Shown here in pieces: positions 37,443-45,345 of a stretch of 64,000 nt of DNA. Origin of the DNA: Cupriavidus basilensis (GTDB lineage Bacteria > Pseudomonadota > Gammaproteobacteria > Burkholderiales > Burkholderiaceae); contig NZ_CP062804.1 in NCBI RefSeq assembly GCF_008801925.2, positions 3,224,001 through 3,288,000 on the forward strand, in the 5' to 3' direction. The notes beneath the pieces were generated by a model. The model saw nothing but the letters and a program-made list of their open reading frames with translations. It was not told where the DNA came from and did no database searches. The translations under genes and the position numbers were made by a program. Each line of letters opens with the position of its first letter. The first letter of the stretch is position 1.

Positions 37443-38212
37443 GCGGCTTCTCCGTGAGCGGCCAGGGCCTGGCGCACCCATGCAGCGCAACGCTGCAGGT
37501 CGTGCGTGGCCTGGCTGTGAGGGTTGTATTCGAGCACGCTGCGGTCGTAGGCCAGCGCCTCTGCCACCGCCTGGTCCTGGTGGATCACGCCCAGCACACG
37601 CTCGCCCAGCTGGGCGCGCAGCACCTGCACCACATCCTTGCCAAGCTGACGGCTCACGTCGACCTGGTTGATCACCAGCATATGGCCCAGGTAATCGGGC
37701 CGGCCCTCGCAATAGGTGCGGATCAGGTCTTCCATCAGGGGCATGGTGGCGTAGGACGCGGCGTCCGGCAGCGACACCATCAGGCACAGCTGCGCACATG
37801 ACAGTGCCTGGCGCATGTAGGGCGACGGGCCCGGCGGCGTATCAATCACAACGACATCGTCGCGGCCCAGGCCAAGTTCGGCAAGCTGGGTGCGCAGCCA
37901 TCCGGGATGGGTGGAGAGGTGCGCTTCAAACGCTGAGCGGTCCGTCTCGTTGAGCGAGCCGAACGGCATGACCAGCACGCGGGAGCGGCCCTTGTACATG
38001 CTCTGCTGCCACGCTTCCCCGGCCAGCGTGGCGCGCGCGTGCCCGGCGACTTCCTGCGGCGGCATGCCGAAATGCAGGCGCAGCGCATTCTGCGGATCCA
38101 GGTCCACGGCGAGTACGTTCTCGCCGGCAACCGCCAGCGCTTCAGCCAGGTTGGCCGACAGCGTGGTCTTGCCCACGCCGCCTTTGGCCGAGACAACAGC
38201 AATGATCTTCAC
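37439..38212 (-). CDS. bcsQ: Cellulose biosynthesis ParA/MinD-like ATPase BcsQ
   Basis: 257 residues starting with GTG at 38212, overlapping the bcsP stop by 4 nt. N-terminal deviant Walker A is complete (VVSAKGGVGKTTLSANLA), with switch regions NVLAVDLDPQNALRLHFG and VVVIDTPPGPSPYMRQAL. BcsQ localises the cellulose synthase complex at a cell pole and is needed for synthesis in enterobacteria. It overlaps bcsA, giving tight coupling. Annotation engines may call it ParA or YhjQ. Confidence 0.93.
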   Translation of the reverse strand: MKIIAVVSAKGGVGKTTLSANLAEALAVAGENVLAVDLDPQNALRLHFGMPPQEVAGHARATLAGEAWQQSMYKGRSRVLVMPFGSLNETDRSAFEAHLSTHPGWLRTQLAELGLGRDDVVVIDTPPGPSPYMRQALSCAQLCLMVSLPDAASYATMPLMEDLIRTYCEGRPDYLGHMLVINQVDVSRQLGKDVVQVLRAQLGERVLGVIHQDQAVAEALAYDRSVLEYNPHSQATHDLQRCAAWVRQALAAHGEAA

Positions 38213-38835
38213 GAGCGATTCAGCCGATCTAGAAAGGAGCGGCGCGCGGGTGCGCGCTCGCTGGTGGTGGCCGGTTCCTGGCGGCCTTCGAGGCGGGCGA
38301 ACACCTTGGATAATTCGGTGCCGGCGGCGCGGGCTGGCTCAGCCGCCGCAGGCGCCGCCGGGGACCAGATGCGGGCCGGCTCAGGCTCGGGAGCGACGAC
38401 CGGGTTCGCTACGGCTGCCGGTTGGGGCGGCGCTGCGGCAACTTCCGGCGTGGATCGCGGCATCGAGGCCGACGCCACCGGCGCCATGCCTTCCGGCGTG
38501 CGGAAACGCGGCATCATCGCCGAGGCGGCCGCGCCCGGTGCGCCCGGGGGGGCAGCCTGGGCGGCAGGCGGAAGCTCGCCCGCCGGCAGGGCCGCGCGCC
38601 ACAATGGCGCGGGCGGCGCGGACGGCACCTCTGCCGTGCCGGCTACGTCATGCGCATGCGGCGCGGCGGGCTGCACGGGTGGCACTACGGCAGCGCGGTC
38701 GACCCGCACGGAAGTCAGCAGCGGCCAGCGCTCGCGCGCCTGCGTCGCCGCGTCTTCGCGCACGATCTCTTTGTATGACTCCACCTTGCCGCCGAAACGC
38801 TGGAACAGCTTGGACAAATCGTCGGATTGACTCAT
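38209..38835 (-). CDS. bcsP: Cellulose biosynthesis accessory protein BcsP-like
   Basis: 208 residues. The N-terminal about 45 residues (SDDLSKLFQRFGGKVESYKE, then ARERWPLL) are the conserved BcsP/BcsR-like head found at the start of betaproteobacterial cellulose operons. The middle (about 50-170) is Pro/Ala-rich and probably disordered. A short conserved tail (ELSKVFARLEGR, SFLDRLNRS) ends the chain. Its position before bcsQ suggests that it partners BcsQ in organising the synthase. The name is given from context and head similarity; the function is not well defined. Confidence 0.75.
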   Translation of the reverse strand: MSQSDDLSKLFQRFGGKVESYKEIVREDAATQARERWPLLTSVRVDRAAVVPPVQPAAPHAHDVAGTAEVPSAPPAPLWRAALPAGELPPAAQAAPPGAPGAAASAMMPRFRTPEGMAPVASASMPRSTPEVAAAPPQPAAVANPVVAPEPEPARIWSPAAPAAAEPARAAGTELSKVFARLEGRQEPATTSERAPARRSFLDRLNRS

Positions 38836-38898
38836 GGGATCTCACTCACGCAAGGCAGTACGCCGGCGCGAAAACTGCCGCAAACGGCGGACGGCACT

Positions 38899-39354
38899 TC
38901 AACGCCCGAACCGGAACTCCACGCATCCGGTGGCATCGATCGGTGTACTTTGGCTGACCCGCAGGGTCTCGGACGAGCCGAGCATGCGGAACCAGTGCTG
39001 GTACGCCCCCTCCAGGAATGCCGGCGACCAGGTGTCGGCTCCGTCTCCAAGCGCCGCATTCAGCGGCGCGCAGTAATGCCGGACCACCAGTGCGCCGCCC
39101 ACATCCTCGATGCTGGTCCAGCCCCAGTCCACATCGAGCCAGATCTGCGCGACGGCGCGCTCCAGCTCGGCAAGCGTCGCGCAGGCACCAGGATCGAAAC
39201 GCTTGGCAAAACGCGTGCCAACGCGCCACATCACAGCGCGCAGGCCGGCCACGTCCATGGATTCGGATAGTTCTTCGGCGAGCGCCGACAGTACATCACG
39301 CCATTGCGACGAGCAATGCCGCTCAGTGAGATATTGCAGAATTGCTTGATTCAC
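38899..39354 (-). CDS. bcsD: Cellulose synthase operon protein D
   Basis: 151 residues from a GTG at 39354 (AGGA about 8 bases upstream); the open frame continues further but that part is not conserved in style. It resembles BcsD of Komagataeibacter in length (about 156) and in its helical pattern: YLTERHCSSQWRDVLSALAEE, MWRVGTRFAKRF, and VVRHYCAPLNAALG near residue 105. BcsD forms periplasmic or cytosolic ring-like octamers that help order glucan chains into crystalline ribbons. It heads the operon, 63 bp before bcsP. Its presence suggests a bcsD-type (type I) cellulose system. Confidence 0.82.
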   Translation of the reverse strand: MNQAILQYLTERHCSSQWRDVLSALAEELSESMDVAGLRAVMWRVGTRFAKRFDPGACATLAELERAVAQIWLDVDWGWTSIEDVGGALVVRHYCAPLNAALGDGADTWSPAFLEGAYQHWFRMLGSSETLRVSQSTPIDATGCVEFRFGR

Positions 39355-39812
39355 CCCGAGATCCTGTTTTAATGGCTTACAGTCAATATTCTTCTTATTG
39401 TTGGAGCGCCATTTTCTTACCAACCCGGCGATCTGAGCAAATGCTTTGCGCGCAACAATGGCTATGTTCCATCCTCGCAACATCCACAACGACGCCACCA
39501 TGCTCCGATTCGCACAATTTCCCGCGCGGGTAGGCGCCACGGCCTTTCGCGGGCAGCCCAAGCCTGACAGTTTCCACGTCACACGGGAACCCACCCCCTT
39601 CTGAAGCGGGGAACACTTTACATTGCCATCCAAATGTCTCTACATTACCCCGTAACCTGCCGTTGCCGGTTAGCGAAGACCGCTCACAGTGCCATTCTTG
39701 CGCGATAAATTGCAGACCAGCGCATGCATTTTTGTCCCGACGGGAATAGAGCGCGGCTTAGGGCGGGAAACGATAGGACAGGCCCCGCTGCGCTAAAGCG
39801 CGTGGCTGGGGA
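39355..39812. other. Non-coding region upstream of the cellulose operon
   Basis: A 458-bp stretch with lower GC than its surroundings between bcsD and the LysR gene. It must contain the bcs promoter on the minus strand; TTGGTA and AATAAG-like boxes about 50-75 bp before bcsD are possible but weak. I see no gene, no clear palindrome and no copy of the 17-bp element. Confidence 0.5.
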
Positions 39813-40691
39813 TCAGTCCGGCATGCCCTGCGCGCCAGGGCGGGCCGCAGCGACGAATGCATCAATCAGGCGCGCCCCGCGCCGTTCGCGCAAAAAATAG
39901 AGATACTCGCTCATTTCCTCGCTACTATCCTCAAAATCCAGCATTTTCAGGTGTGGATGGCTCGGCACCTCGTGACGGGCAATGACGGATACGCCGAGCC
40001 CGCGAATAACCGCCTCCCGGATCGATTCCCGGCTGCCGATTTCCATCGGCGTGGCAGGGACCACGCCCGCCCGCGCCAGCATCTGCTCGGTGACGATGCG
40101 CGTGGTCGACCCCGCCTCGCGCATCAGCAGCCGGCAACTGGCCAGCGCGGCGACCGGCACCCGAGCCTGCGCCGCCAGCGCATGGCTGCGATGCACCACC
40201 AGCACGAGCGGGTCCTCGCCCAGCAGCATGCGCTCGAGGCGGGGGTCGTCCACCTTCTGGGAGGACGAGGCCACGTCCACGCGATATTCCAGTAGGGCAT
40301 CGAGCACTTCCTGCGAGTTGCCGGTCTCGACCGCCACATCAATAGCCGGGTAGCGCGCGCTGAAGCGGCCGATGATGTCGAGCACGTAATACGGCGCGGT
40401 GGCGCCAATGCGCAGGCTGCCCGTGCGCAGGTCTCCCGAGTGACGCAGGAAAAAGTCGATTTCCGTTTCCTGCTGGACCAGCGCTTCGACCTTGGGCAGC
40501 AACGCCAGCCCGGCATCCGACAGGGCCAGCCGGCGCCCGCCCCGATGGAACAGCTCGACGCCGTAGGCTTCCTCCAGCGCGCGGATCTGGGCGGTGATGG
40601 TCGGCTGCGACAGGCCGAGCCGCTTGGCGGCCTGGGTCACGCTGCCGATACGGGCGACCATGAAGAAGGACTTGAGCTGGGCAATGAGCAT
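39813..40691 (-). CDS. LysR-family regulator (PhnR-like), divergent from fumC
   Basis: 292 residues from the ATG at 40691. N-terminal winged helix (LKSFFMVARIGSVTQAAKRLGLSQPTITAQIRALE) and a LysR substrate domain with DLRTGSLRIGATAPYYVLDIIG and ETGNSQEVLDALLEYRVDVA. These segments resemble the LysR regulators annotated with aminoethylphosphonate use (PhnR type). It faces fumC across 151 bp, so it may control fumC; alternatively its target could be the phosphonate-type transporter 19 kb away. Both are inferences. Confidence 0.88.
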   Translation of the reverse strand: MLIAQLKSFFMVARIGSVTQAAKRLGLSQPTITAQIRALEEAYGVELFHRGGRRLALSDAGLALLPKVEALVQQETEIDFFLRHSGDLRTGSLRIGATAPYYVLDIIGRFSARYPAIDVAVETGNSQEVLDALLEYRVDVASSSQKVDDPRLERMLLGEDPLVLVVHRSHALAAQARVPVAALASCRLLMREAGSTTRIVTEQMLARAGVVPATPMEIGSRESIREAVIRGLGVSVIARHEVPSHPHLKMLDFEDSSEEMSEYLYFLRERRGARLIDAFVAAARPGAQGMPD

Positions 40692-40842
40692 GCTGGAGAC
40701 GCGTGGTGATAGCGCAGGTGAATCGGGTGTTTGCCCTCGGTGGACGCGCCCGGCGCCAGGGATGACGCCGTTGCAGCCGGGAGCGTATTCTAAGGCCCGG
40801 GGATCTGTTGCCACGCCGCTTTCGACCGAACAGGAGAACGCC

Positions 40843-42249
40843 ATGCCCGAGCGCAAGCAGGACGCCACCCGGATCGAGACCGACAGCCTGGGCGACATAC
40901 CGGTGCCAGCCCGGCACCTGTGGGGCGCGCAGACCGAGCGTTCGCGCCAGAACTTCCGCATCGGCTGTGAGACGATGCCGCCCGCACTGATCGAAGCGTT
41001 CGCCATCCTCAAGCTCTGCGCAGCGCGTGCCAACCGGGAACTGCACGTGCTCAAGCCGGAACTGGCCCACGCGATCGAGGCGGCAGCGCAGGAGATCATC
41101 GCCGGCAAGTGGCCCGGGGAGTTTCCGCTCTCGGTCTGGCAGACCGGCTCGGGCACGCAGACCAATATGAACCTGAACGAGGTGATTGCCAACCGCGCGA
41201 TCCAGTTGCTGGGCGGCGAGCCGGGCGCGAAGCAGCCGGTGCATCCCAACGATCACGTCAACGCCAGCCAGTCTTCAAACGACAGTTTTCCCACGGCGAT
41301 GCACATCGCCGCCACCCGGGCGATCCAGCTGCAACTGCTGCCCGCGCTGGAGACCTTGCAGCAGGCGCTCGGGCGTAAGGTGGACGCGTTCAGCGATATC
41401 GTCAAGGTGGGCCGCACGCACTTGCAGGACGCCGTGCCGCTGACGCTCGGCCAGGAGTTCTCTGGTTACGAAGCCCAGGTCGGCGATGCCCAGTCGCGCC
41501 TGCGCCAGGCGATGCTGCGCGCCATGCCGGTGCCGCAGGGCGGCACCGCGGTGGGCACCGGGCTGAATGCGCCGCATGGTTTTGCCGCGGCCTTCGCGCG
41601 CGCGCTGTCGGACTACACGGGCCTGCCGTTCGAGCCCGCGCCGAACCGCTATGCGCTGCAAGCCTCGCATGATGCGCTGGCCGACCTGTCGGGCGCGCTC
41701 AATACCACGGCATCGTCCTTCCTGAAAATAGCGCGCGATTTCATGCTGCTCGGCTCCGGCCCGCGCGCGGGCCTTGCCGAACTGATCCTGCCGGCCAACG
41801 AGCCCGGCTCTTCGATCATGCCGGGCAAGGTCAATCCCACCCAGGCCGAGGCGCTGGCCATGGTGTGCTGCCGGGTGATCGGCAACCACACCACCGTCAC
41901 GCTGGCCAATAGCCTCGGCACGCTTGAGCTCAACGCGTACAAACCCGTGATTATCTATAGCCTGCTGCAATCGGTCACGTTGCTTGCCGATGCCGCCGCG
42001 AGCTTTGCCGAACGCATGGTGGAAGGGGTACAGGCGGATCGCGAGCGCATCGCCGAATTGCTCGGGCGCTCGCTGATATCCGTGACCGCGCTCAACCCGC
42101 ACATCGGCTACGACCGCGCCGCCGAAATAGCCAAGCTGGCGGTCGCGCGAGGGCTGCCGCTGCGCGAGGCGGCGCTCGCCTCGGGACATGTCACGGCGGC
42201 CCAGTTCGATGCATGGATCGACCTGAAGGGAATGACCAGGGAAATTTGA
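40843..42249 (+). CDS. fumC: Class II fumarate hydratase
   Basis: 468 residues from the ATG at 40843, with AGGAG seven bases upstream. Signature elements: QTGSGTQTNMNLNEVIANRA, the His-containing VHPNDHVNASQSSNDSFPTAM, and the catalytic-Ser loop GSSIMPGKVNPTQAEA. Length and motifs are those of the Fe-S-independent, oxygen-stable homotetramer that interconverts fumarate and malate in the TCA cycle. It is monocistronic, divergent from a LysR gene and convergent with a small membrane protein gene 8 bp away. Confidence 0.95.
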   Translation: MPERKQDATRIETDSLGDIPVPARHLWGAQTERSRQNFRIGCETMPPALIEAFAILKLCAARANRELHVLKPELAHAIEAAAQEIIAGKWPGEFPLSVWQTGSGTQTNMNLNEVIANRAIQLLGGEPGAKQPVHPNDHVNASQSSNDSFPTAMHIAATRAIQLQLLPALETLQQALGRKVDAFSDIVKVGRTHLQDAVPLTLGQEFSGYEAQVGDAQSRLRQAMLRAMPVPQGGTAVGTGLNAPHGFAAAFARALSDYTGLPFEPAPNRYALQASHDALADLSGALNTTASSFLKIARDFMLLGSGPRAGLAELILPANEPGSSIMPGKVNPTQAEALAMVCCRVIGNHTTVTLANSLGTLELNAYKPVIIYSLLQSVTLLADAAASFAERMVEGVQADRERIAELLGRSLISVTALNPHIGYDRAAEIAKLAVARGLPLREAALASGHVTAAQFDAWIDLKGMTREI

Positions 42250-42257
42250 GGCGCCGC

Positions 42258-42524
42258 TTAGCGCTGGCCCATCTCGCACACGGCGCAGACGGTCACGGCC
42301 GCACCACAGGTGAAGACCAGCATGACCAGCACCATCAAGGCGTCGACAAAGCTCATGCTGCCCGGTGCGATCGCGCTGACCAGCCGCCAGCAGATCCAGG
42401 CGATCCATCCCAGCGCCGCGATGGCACTGCAGACTGCCAGGGTTGCACAGGCACGGTGCGTCAGCCGGCGCCAGGAGGCTGCAGGAGCGGCAGCGCTTTC
42501 GTTATCGGATATGACAGTCTGCAT
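42258..42524 (-). CDS. Small membrane protein of unknown function
   Basis: 88 residues with a polar N-terminus and two hydrophobic helices (about 24-50, ACATLAVCSAIAALGWIAWI; about 60-82, VDALMVLVMLVFTCGAAVTV). It ends CAVCEMGQR. No family recognised. It is convergent with fumC and preceded by a 310-bp non-coding gap (42525-42834) holding copy 2 of the 17-bp element and a GC-rich hairpin at about 42588-42616. Confidence 0.65.
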   Translation of the reverse strand: MQTVISDNESAAAPAASWRRLTHRACATLAVCSAIAALGWIAWICWRLVSAIAPGSMSFVDALMVLVMLVFTCGAAVTVCAVCEMGQR

Positions 42525-42776
42525 CCGGATTCTCCTTAGCCAAGCCTTGCGGCCTTGGCAGAAAATGCCTGGGCCCGCATCGTATGCGCCTGAGAAGAGC
42601 CCCGCGCGGCGAGGCGCGCACGGGGCTATGAGGACGCATTGGGCCGCATTCGACGATCAGCTTGCGTGCCGCCCGAATGCCGCCCGGACTGAAGTATGGT
42701 TCGGCGAACGCCGGTTGGCTATCGGTGGCCGTCTGACAGGGCGCATGGGCCGGCCTTTGTTGCCAAAAAGCAAAAG

Positions 42777-42793
42777 CGTACCCGTTTCTGCGT
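42777..42793 (+). repeat. Dispersed 17-bp element, copy 2
   Basis: Exact CGTACCCGTTTCTGCGT, preceded by AAAAG. It lies 42 bp past the stop of the DUF5329 gene (minus strand) in a gap with no gene. Confidence 0.95.
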
Positions 42794-42834
42794 ACATTAA
42801 GACCCACCTGCAACGGCAAGAAAAGGACTCGCGC

Positions 42835-43224
42835 CTACTTGCCCGCAGCCTTCTGCCGATAGCGCGCCAGTTCGGCGCCTAGCCACGGTGCGCTCTCCAC
42901 CGGCTGGGCCTGGCCGCACCTGACCAGGTAAGGCTTGCCGCTGACGCTGCTCTTGCTCGCGCCCAGTTCGATAAAGCTCTCGCTGGTGCTGATGGCCCCC
43001 TTGTCGGCCAGGTAGTCGTACTTCTTCTTGAGGTGGGCAGCCGCATCTGGCGCCGGATACCAGCTGCCATTGCGGTTGAACTGGCAATTCGAGCCTGCCA
43101 GGTAGGCAAAGAGATGGGTGACCTCGGCCTGCGTGGCAGCGGGCGGTGGCGCTGCGGCGGCGGGGGCCATGGGGACCGCCAGCGCAGTGGCTAGCAGCAG
43201 GGCGGACAGGAAGGCAGGCTTCAT
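42835..43224 (-). CDS. Secreted DUF5329 protein
   Basis: 129 residues from the ATG at 43224; an ATG at 43248 is also possible. A clean Sec signal peptide (MKPAFLSALLLATALAVPMA, cleaved after PAAAA) is followed by VTHLFAYLAGSNCQFNRNGSWYPAPDAAAHL and YLVRCGQAQPVESAPWL. Two Cys could form a disulfide. The W-Y-x-A-x-x-A-A-x-H-L-x-x-K-Y motif is characteristic of DUF5329, a periplasmic family with no assigned function. It is a stand-alone gene with copies 2 and 3 of the 17-bp element on its two sides. Confidence 0.82.
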   Translation of the reverse strand: MKPAFLSALLLATALAVPMAPAAAAPPPAATQAEVTHLFAYLAGSNCQFNRNGSWYPAPDAAAHLKKKYDYLADKGAISTSESFIELGASKSSVSGKPYLVRCGQAQPVESAPWLGAELARYRQKAAGK

Positions 43225-43345
43225 TTTCACGGAGTCGATAAGTCGCATCCGCTGCATTAGAGCGGCATTCCCGCTCCAGTTCAAGGCCTGAGGAGCGGCC
43301 AGAGCGCCCGCCGCGCGGGCGGAACCAACCGTCCGCGCGGCAAAG

Positions 43346-43362
43346 CGTACCCGTTTCTGCGT
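43346..43362 (+). repeat. Dispersed 17-bp element, copy 3
   Basis: Exact CGTACCCGTTTCTGCGT, 14 bp past the stop of the SDR gene. Together with copy 5 it shares a longer match: GGCAAAG before and AGC after the core. Confidence 0.95.
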
Positions 43363-43376
43363 AGCAATCCGGTGCG

Positions 43377-44099
43377 TCAGCCGATCGCGCCACCGCCATC
43401 GAGCAACACCGTCGAACCCGTGGCAAAGCCCGTCCCGGCCAGGTAAAGGATGGCTTGCGCCACGTCTTCGGGCTGGCCAATGCGCTGCGCGGGGAGCCGC
43501 GCGGCCACGTTTTCGAACATGGCCGCACGCGCGGCGCCGTCGAGCTTGTCCCACAGTGGCGTGGCGATCAGGCCCGGGGACACGGTATTGACGCGCACCG
43601 GCGACAGTTCCAGCGCCAGGCCGCGGCCGAGCGCGTCCAGCGCGGCATTGATGGCGCCCTGCAGCACGGATGCCTTGCTCGGCCGCACGCCCAGGAAGCC
43701 CGAAACCAGTGTCAGCGAGCCATGCGCGCTGATTGGCACCAGGCGCGCCACGCGATAGGCGCCCCAGAACTTGCTGTTCATCGCGGCGTAAGCATCGGCC
43801 AACGGCAACTGGCGCACCGGGCCGGTGGGCGTCTGCGCGGCGGAGATCACAACGTGGTCCCACGGGGTGGCGCCGTCCATGAACTGCGCCACGCTGGCAT
43901 CGTCGGTGATATCGATCGTGGCGCCGCTGACCGTGCCGGCGCTGGCCAGCGTGCGCACAGCGGCATCGACTTTTTCCTGCGAGCGCGAGGCAATCGTGAC
44001 GCTAGCGCCGCGCTCGGCAAAGGCAGCCGCGGTGGCCAGGCCGATGCCGGAACTGCCGCCAACCACCAGCACCCTGGCGTTCTTGAAATCGGGAAACAT
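43377..44099 (-). CDS. SDR-fold protein lacking the YxxxK catalytic motif
   Basis: 240 residues from the ATG at 44099. The Rossmann dinucleotide motif V-V-G-G-S-S-G-I-G-L-A is intact and the C-terminal VNTVSPGLIATPLW block is classical SDR. The Ser-containing strand reads SLTLVSGFLG, but aligning INAALDALGRGLALEL with the usual SKAALEALTRSLALEL puts Q and N where Tyr and Lys should be (Q-G-A-I-N in place of Y-x-x-x-K, 43647-43661). Oxidoreductase activity by the normal mechanism is therefore doubtful; a regulator-like or NmrA-like role is possible. It is monocistronic and divergent from the hydroxyacid dehydrogenase. Confidence 0.85.
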   Translation of the reverse strand: MFPDFKNARVLVVGGSSGIGLATAAAFAERGASVTIASRSQEKVDAAVRTLASAGTVSGATIDITDDASVAQFMDGATPWDHVVISAAQTPTGPVRQLPLADAYAAMNSKFWGAYRVARLVPISAHGSLTLVSGFLGVRPSKASVLQGAINAALDALGRGLALELSPVRVNTVSPGLIATPLWDKLDGAARAAMFENVAARLPAQRIGQPEDVAQAILYLAGTGFATGSTVLLDGGGAIG

Positions 44100-44377
44100 G
44101 GCAAGACTCCTTGAATTTCCTTCAATGGCCAATCCATGCGGCAGGAAGGAAGGCCGCATGCTTGCCAGCCATTATGGTCACGGCGCGCCGGCAGATCATC
44201 CACCCAGGATTGGAAGCACTCTTGGCAGGCATTTGATAATCGAGGGCGCGCCGGAGCACGCCAGCAAGCCCGGCGCGCCGCCGCTACAATGCTGCGGTGC
44301 AGCTTAGGCCCCGTCCCGGGACTGCTCACCTTCCTCCCAGCCGTCGCCAACGGCCCCGAAACAATCTCCTGCCCATC

Positions 44378-45313
44378 ATGAAGCCGCTCCTGCTCGTCCT
44401 CAGCCACGTCAGCGCACAGCATCTGTCCTGGATTGCCGAACAATACGAGGTGCGCTACGCGCCCGACAGCGCGGCCCGTGCCGCGCAGGTCCAAGAGGCC
44501 GGCGCCCGCGTGCGCGCGGTGCTGACGATCGGCACGGTCGGCCTCACCGCTGCGGAGATCGACGCTATGCCCGCCCTGGAGCTGGTGTGCGCGCTGGGCG
44601 CGGGGTACGAGAACATTGCCGTGGCCCATGCCCGCGCGCGCGGCATCGTCGTGGCCAACGGTGCCGGCACCAACGACAGCTGCGTGGCGGACCACGCCAT
44701 GGCTTTGCTGCTAGCCACCGTGCGCGCCATCCCGGTGCTGGACCAGGCCACGCGCGCCGGCAAATGGCGCACCGCGCTGCCGATGCAGCCCAATGTGTCG
44801 GGCAAGCGCATGGGAATTCTCGGCCTCGGCACCATCGGCCGGCGCATTGCCCAGCGCGGCCTGGGCTTCGACCTGGAGGTGGGCTATCACAACCGGACCC
44901 GGCGCGACGACGCGCCGTATCGCTATTTCGACAGCCTCGGCGCGCTGGCCGAATGGGCCGACTACCTGATCATCGCCACGCCCGGCGGCGCCGACACCCG
45001 CCACCTGGTCGACGCCAAGGTGCTGGCCCAGTTGGGCCCGGGCGGCTTCGTGGTCAATATCGCGCGCGGCAGCGTGCTCGACACCGCGGCGCTGGCGGAC
45101 GCCCTGCGCGCCGGCAAGCTCGGTGGCGCGGGGCTTGACGTATACGAGACCGAGCCCGAGCCGCCCGCCGAGCTGTTCGACTGTCCCAATGTGGTGCTGA
45201 CCCCGCACGTGGCAGGCAGGTCGCCAGAAGCCATCGATGCTTCGGTGCGGCAGTTCCAGGAAAACAGCCGGCTGCATTTTGCCGGCGAGCCTGTACTCAC
45301 ACCGGTAGGCTGA
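44378..45313 (+). CDS. D-isomer-specific 2-hydroxyacid dehydrogenase
   Basis: 311 residues from the ATG at 44378. NAD(P)-binding motif G-L-G-T-I-G-R-R-I-A near residue 150, the catalytic Arg in NIARGSVLDTAAL (about 230), Glu in DVYETEPEPP, and His in LTPHVAGRSPEA (about 280). HNRTRR after the second strand suggests NADPH preference, as in hydroxypyruvate/glyoxylate reductases. Function in glyoxylate or hydroxypyruvate reduction is inferred from family only. The stop is immediately followed by the terminator hairpin shared with the histidine kinase gene. Confidence 0.9.
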   Translation: MKPLLLVLSHVSAQHLSWIAEQYEVRYAPDSAARAAQVQEAGARVRAVLTIGTVGLTAAEIDAMPALELVCALGAGYENIAVAHARARGIVVANGAGTNDSCVADHAMALLLATVRAIPVLDQATRAGKWRTALPMQPNVSGKRMGILGLGTIGRRIAQRGLGFDLEVGYHNRTRRDDAPYRYFDSLGALAEWADYLIIATPGGADTRHLVDAKVLAQLGPGGFVVNIARGSVLDTAALADALRAGKLGGAGLDVYETEPEPPAELFDCPNVVLTPHVAGRSPEAIDASVRQFQENSRLHFAGEPVLTPVG

Positions 45314-45314
45314 C

Positions 45315-45345
45315 AAAAGGCCCCGCCGCGCGCTCACGCGGCGGG
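45315..45345 (-). terminator. Terminator between the hydroxyacid dehydrogenase and histidine kinase genes
   Basis: Perfect 9-bp arms CCCGCCGCG and CGCGGCGGG with a 6-nt loop. On the minus strand the stem is followed by GCCTTTTGTC. It contains the stop codon of the kinase gene. Confidence 0.55.

Noticed and set aside
33226-37457. Two very long plus-strand frames opposite bcsB and bcsA
   Set aside because: Both are antisense to unmistakable cellulose synthase genes and have no recognisable domain.
42588-42616. GC-rich inverted repeat as a terminator for the DUF5329 gene
   Set aside because: No T tract on either strand and it is over 200 bp from the stop codon.
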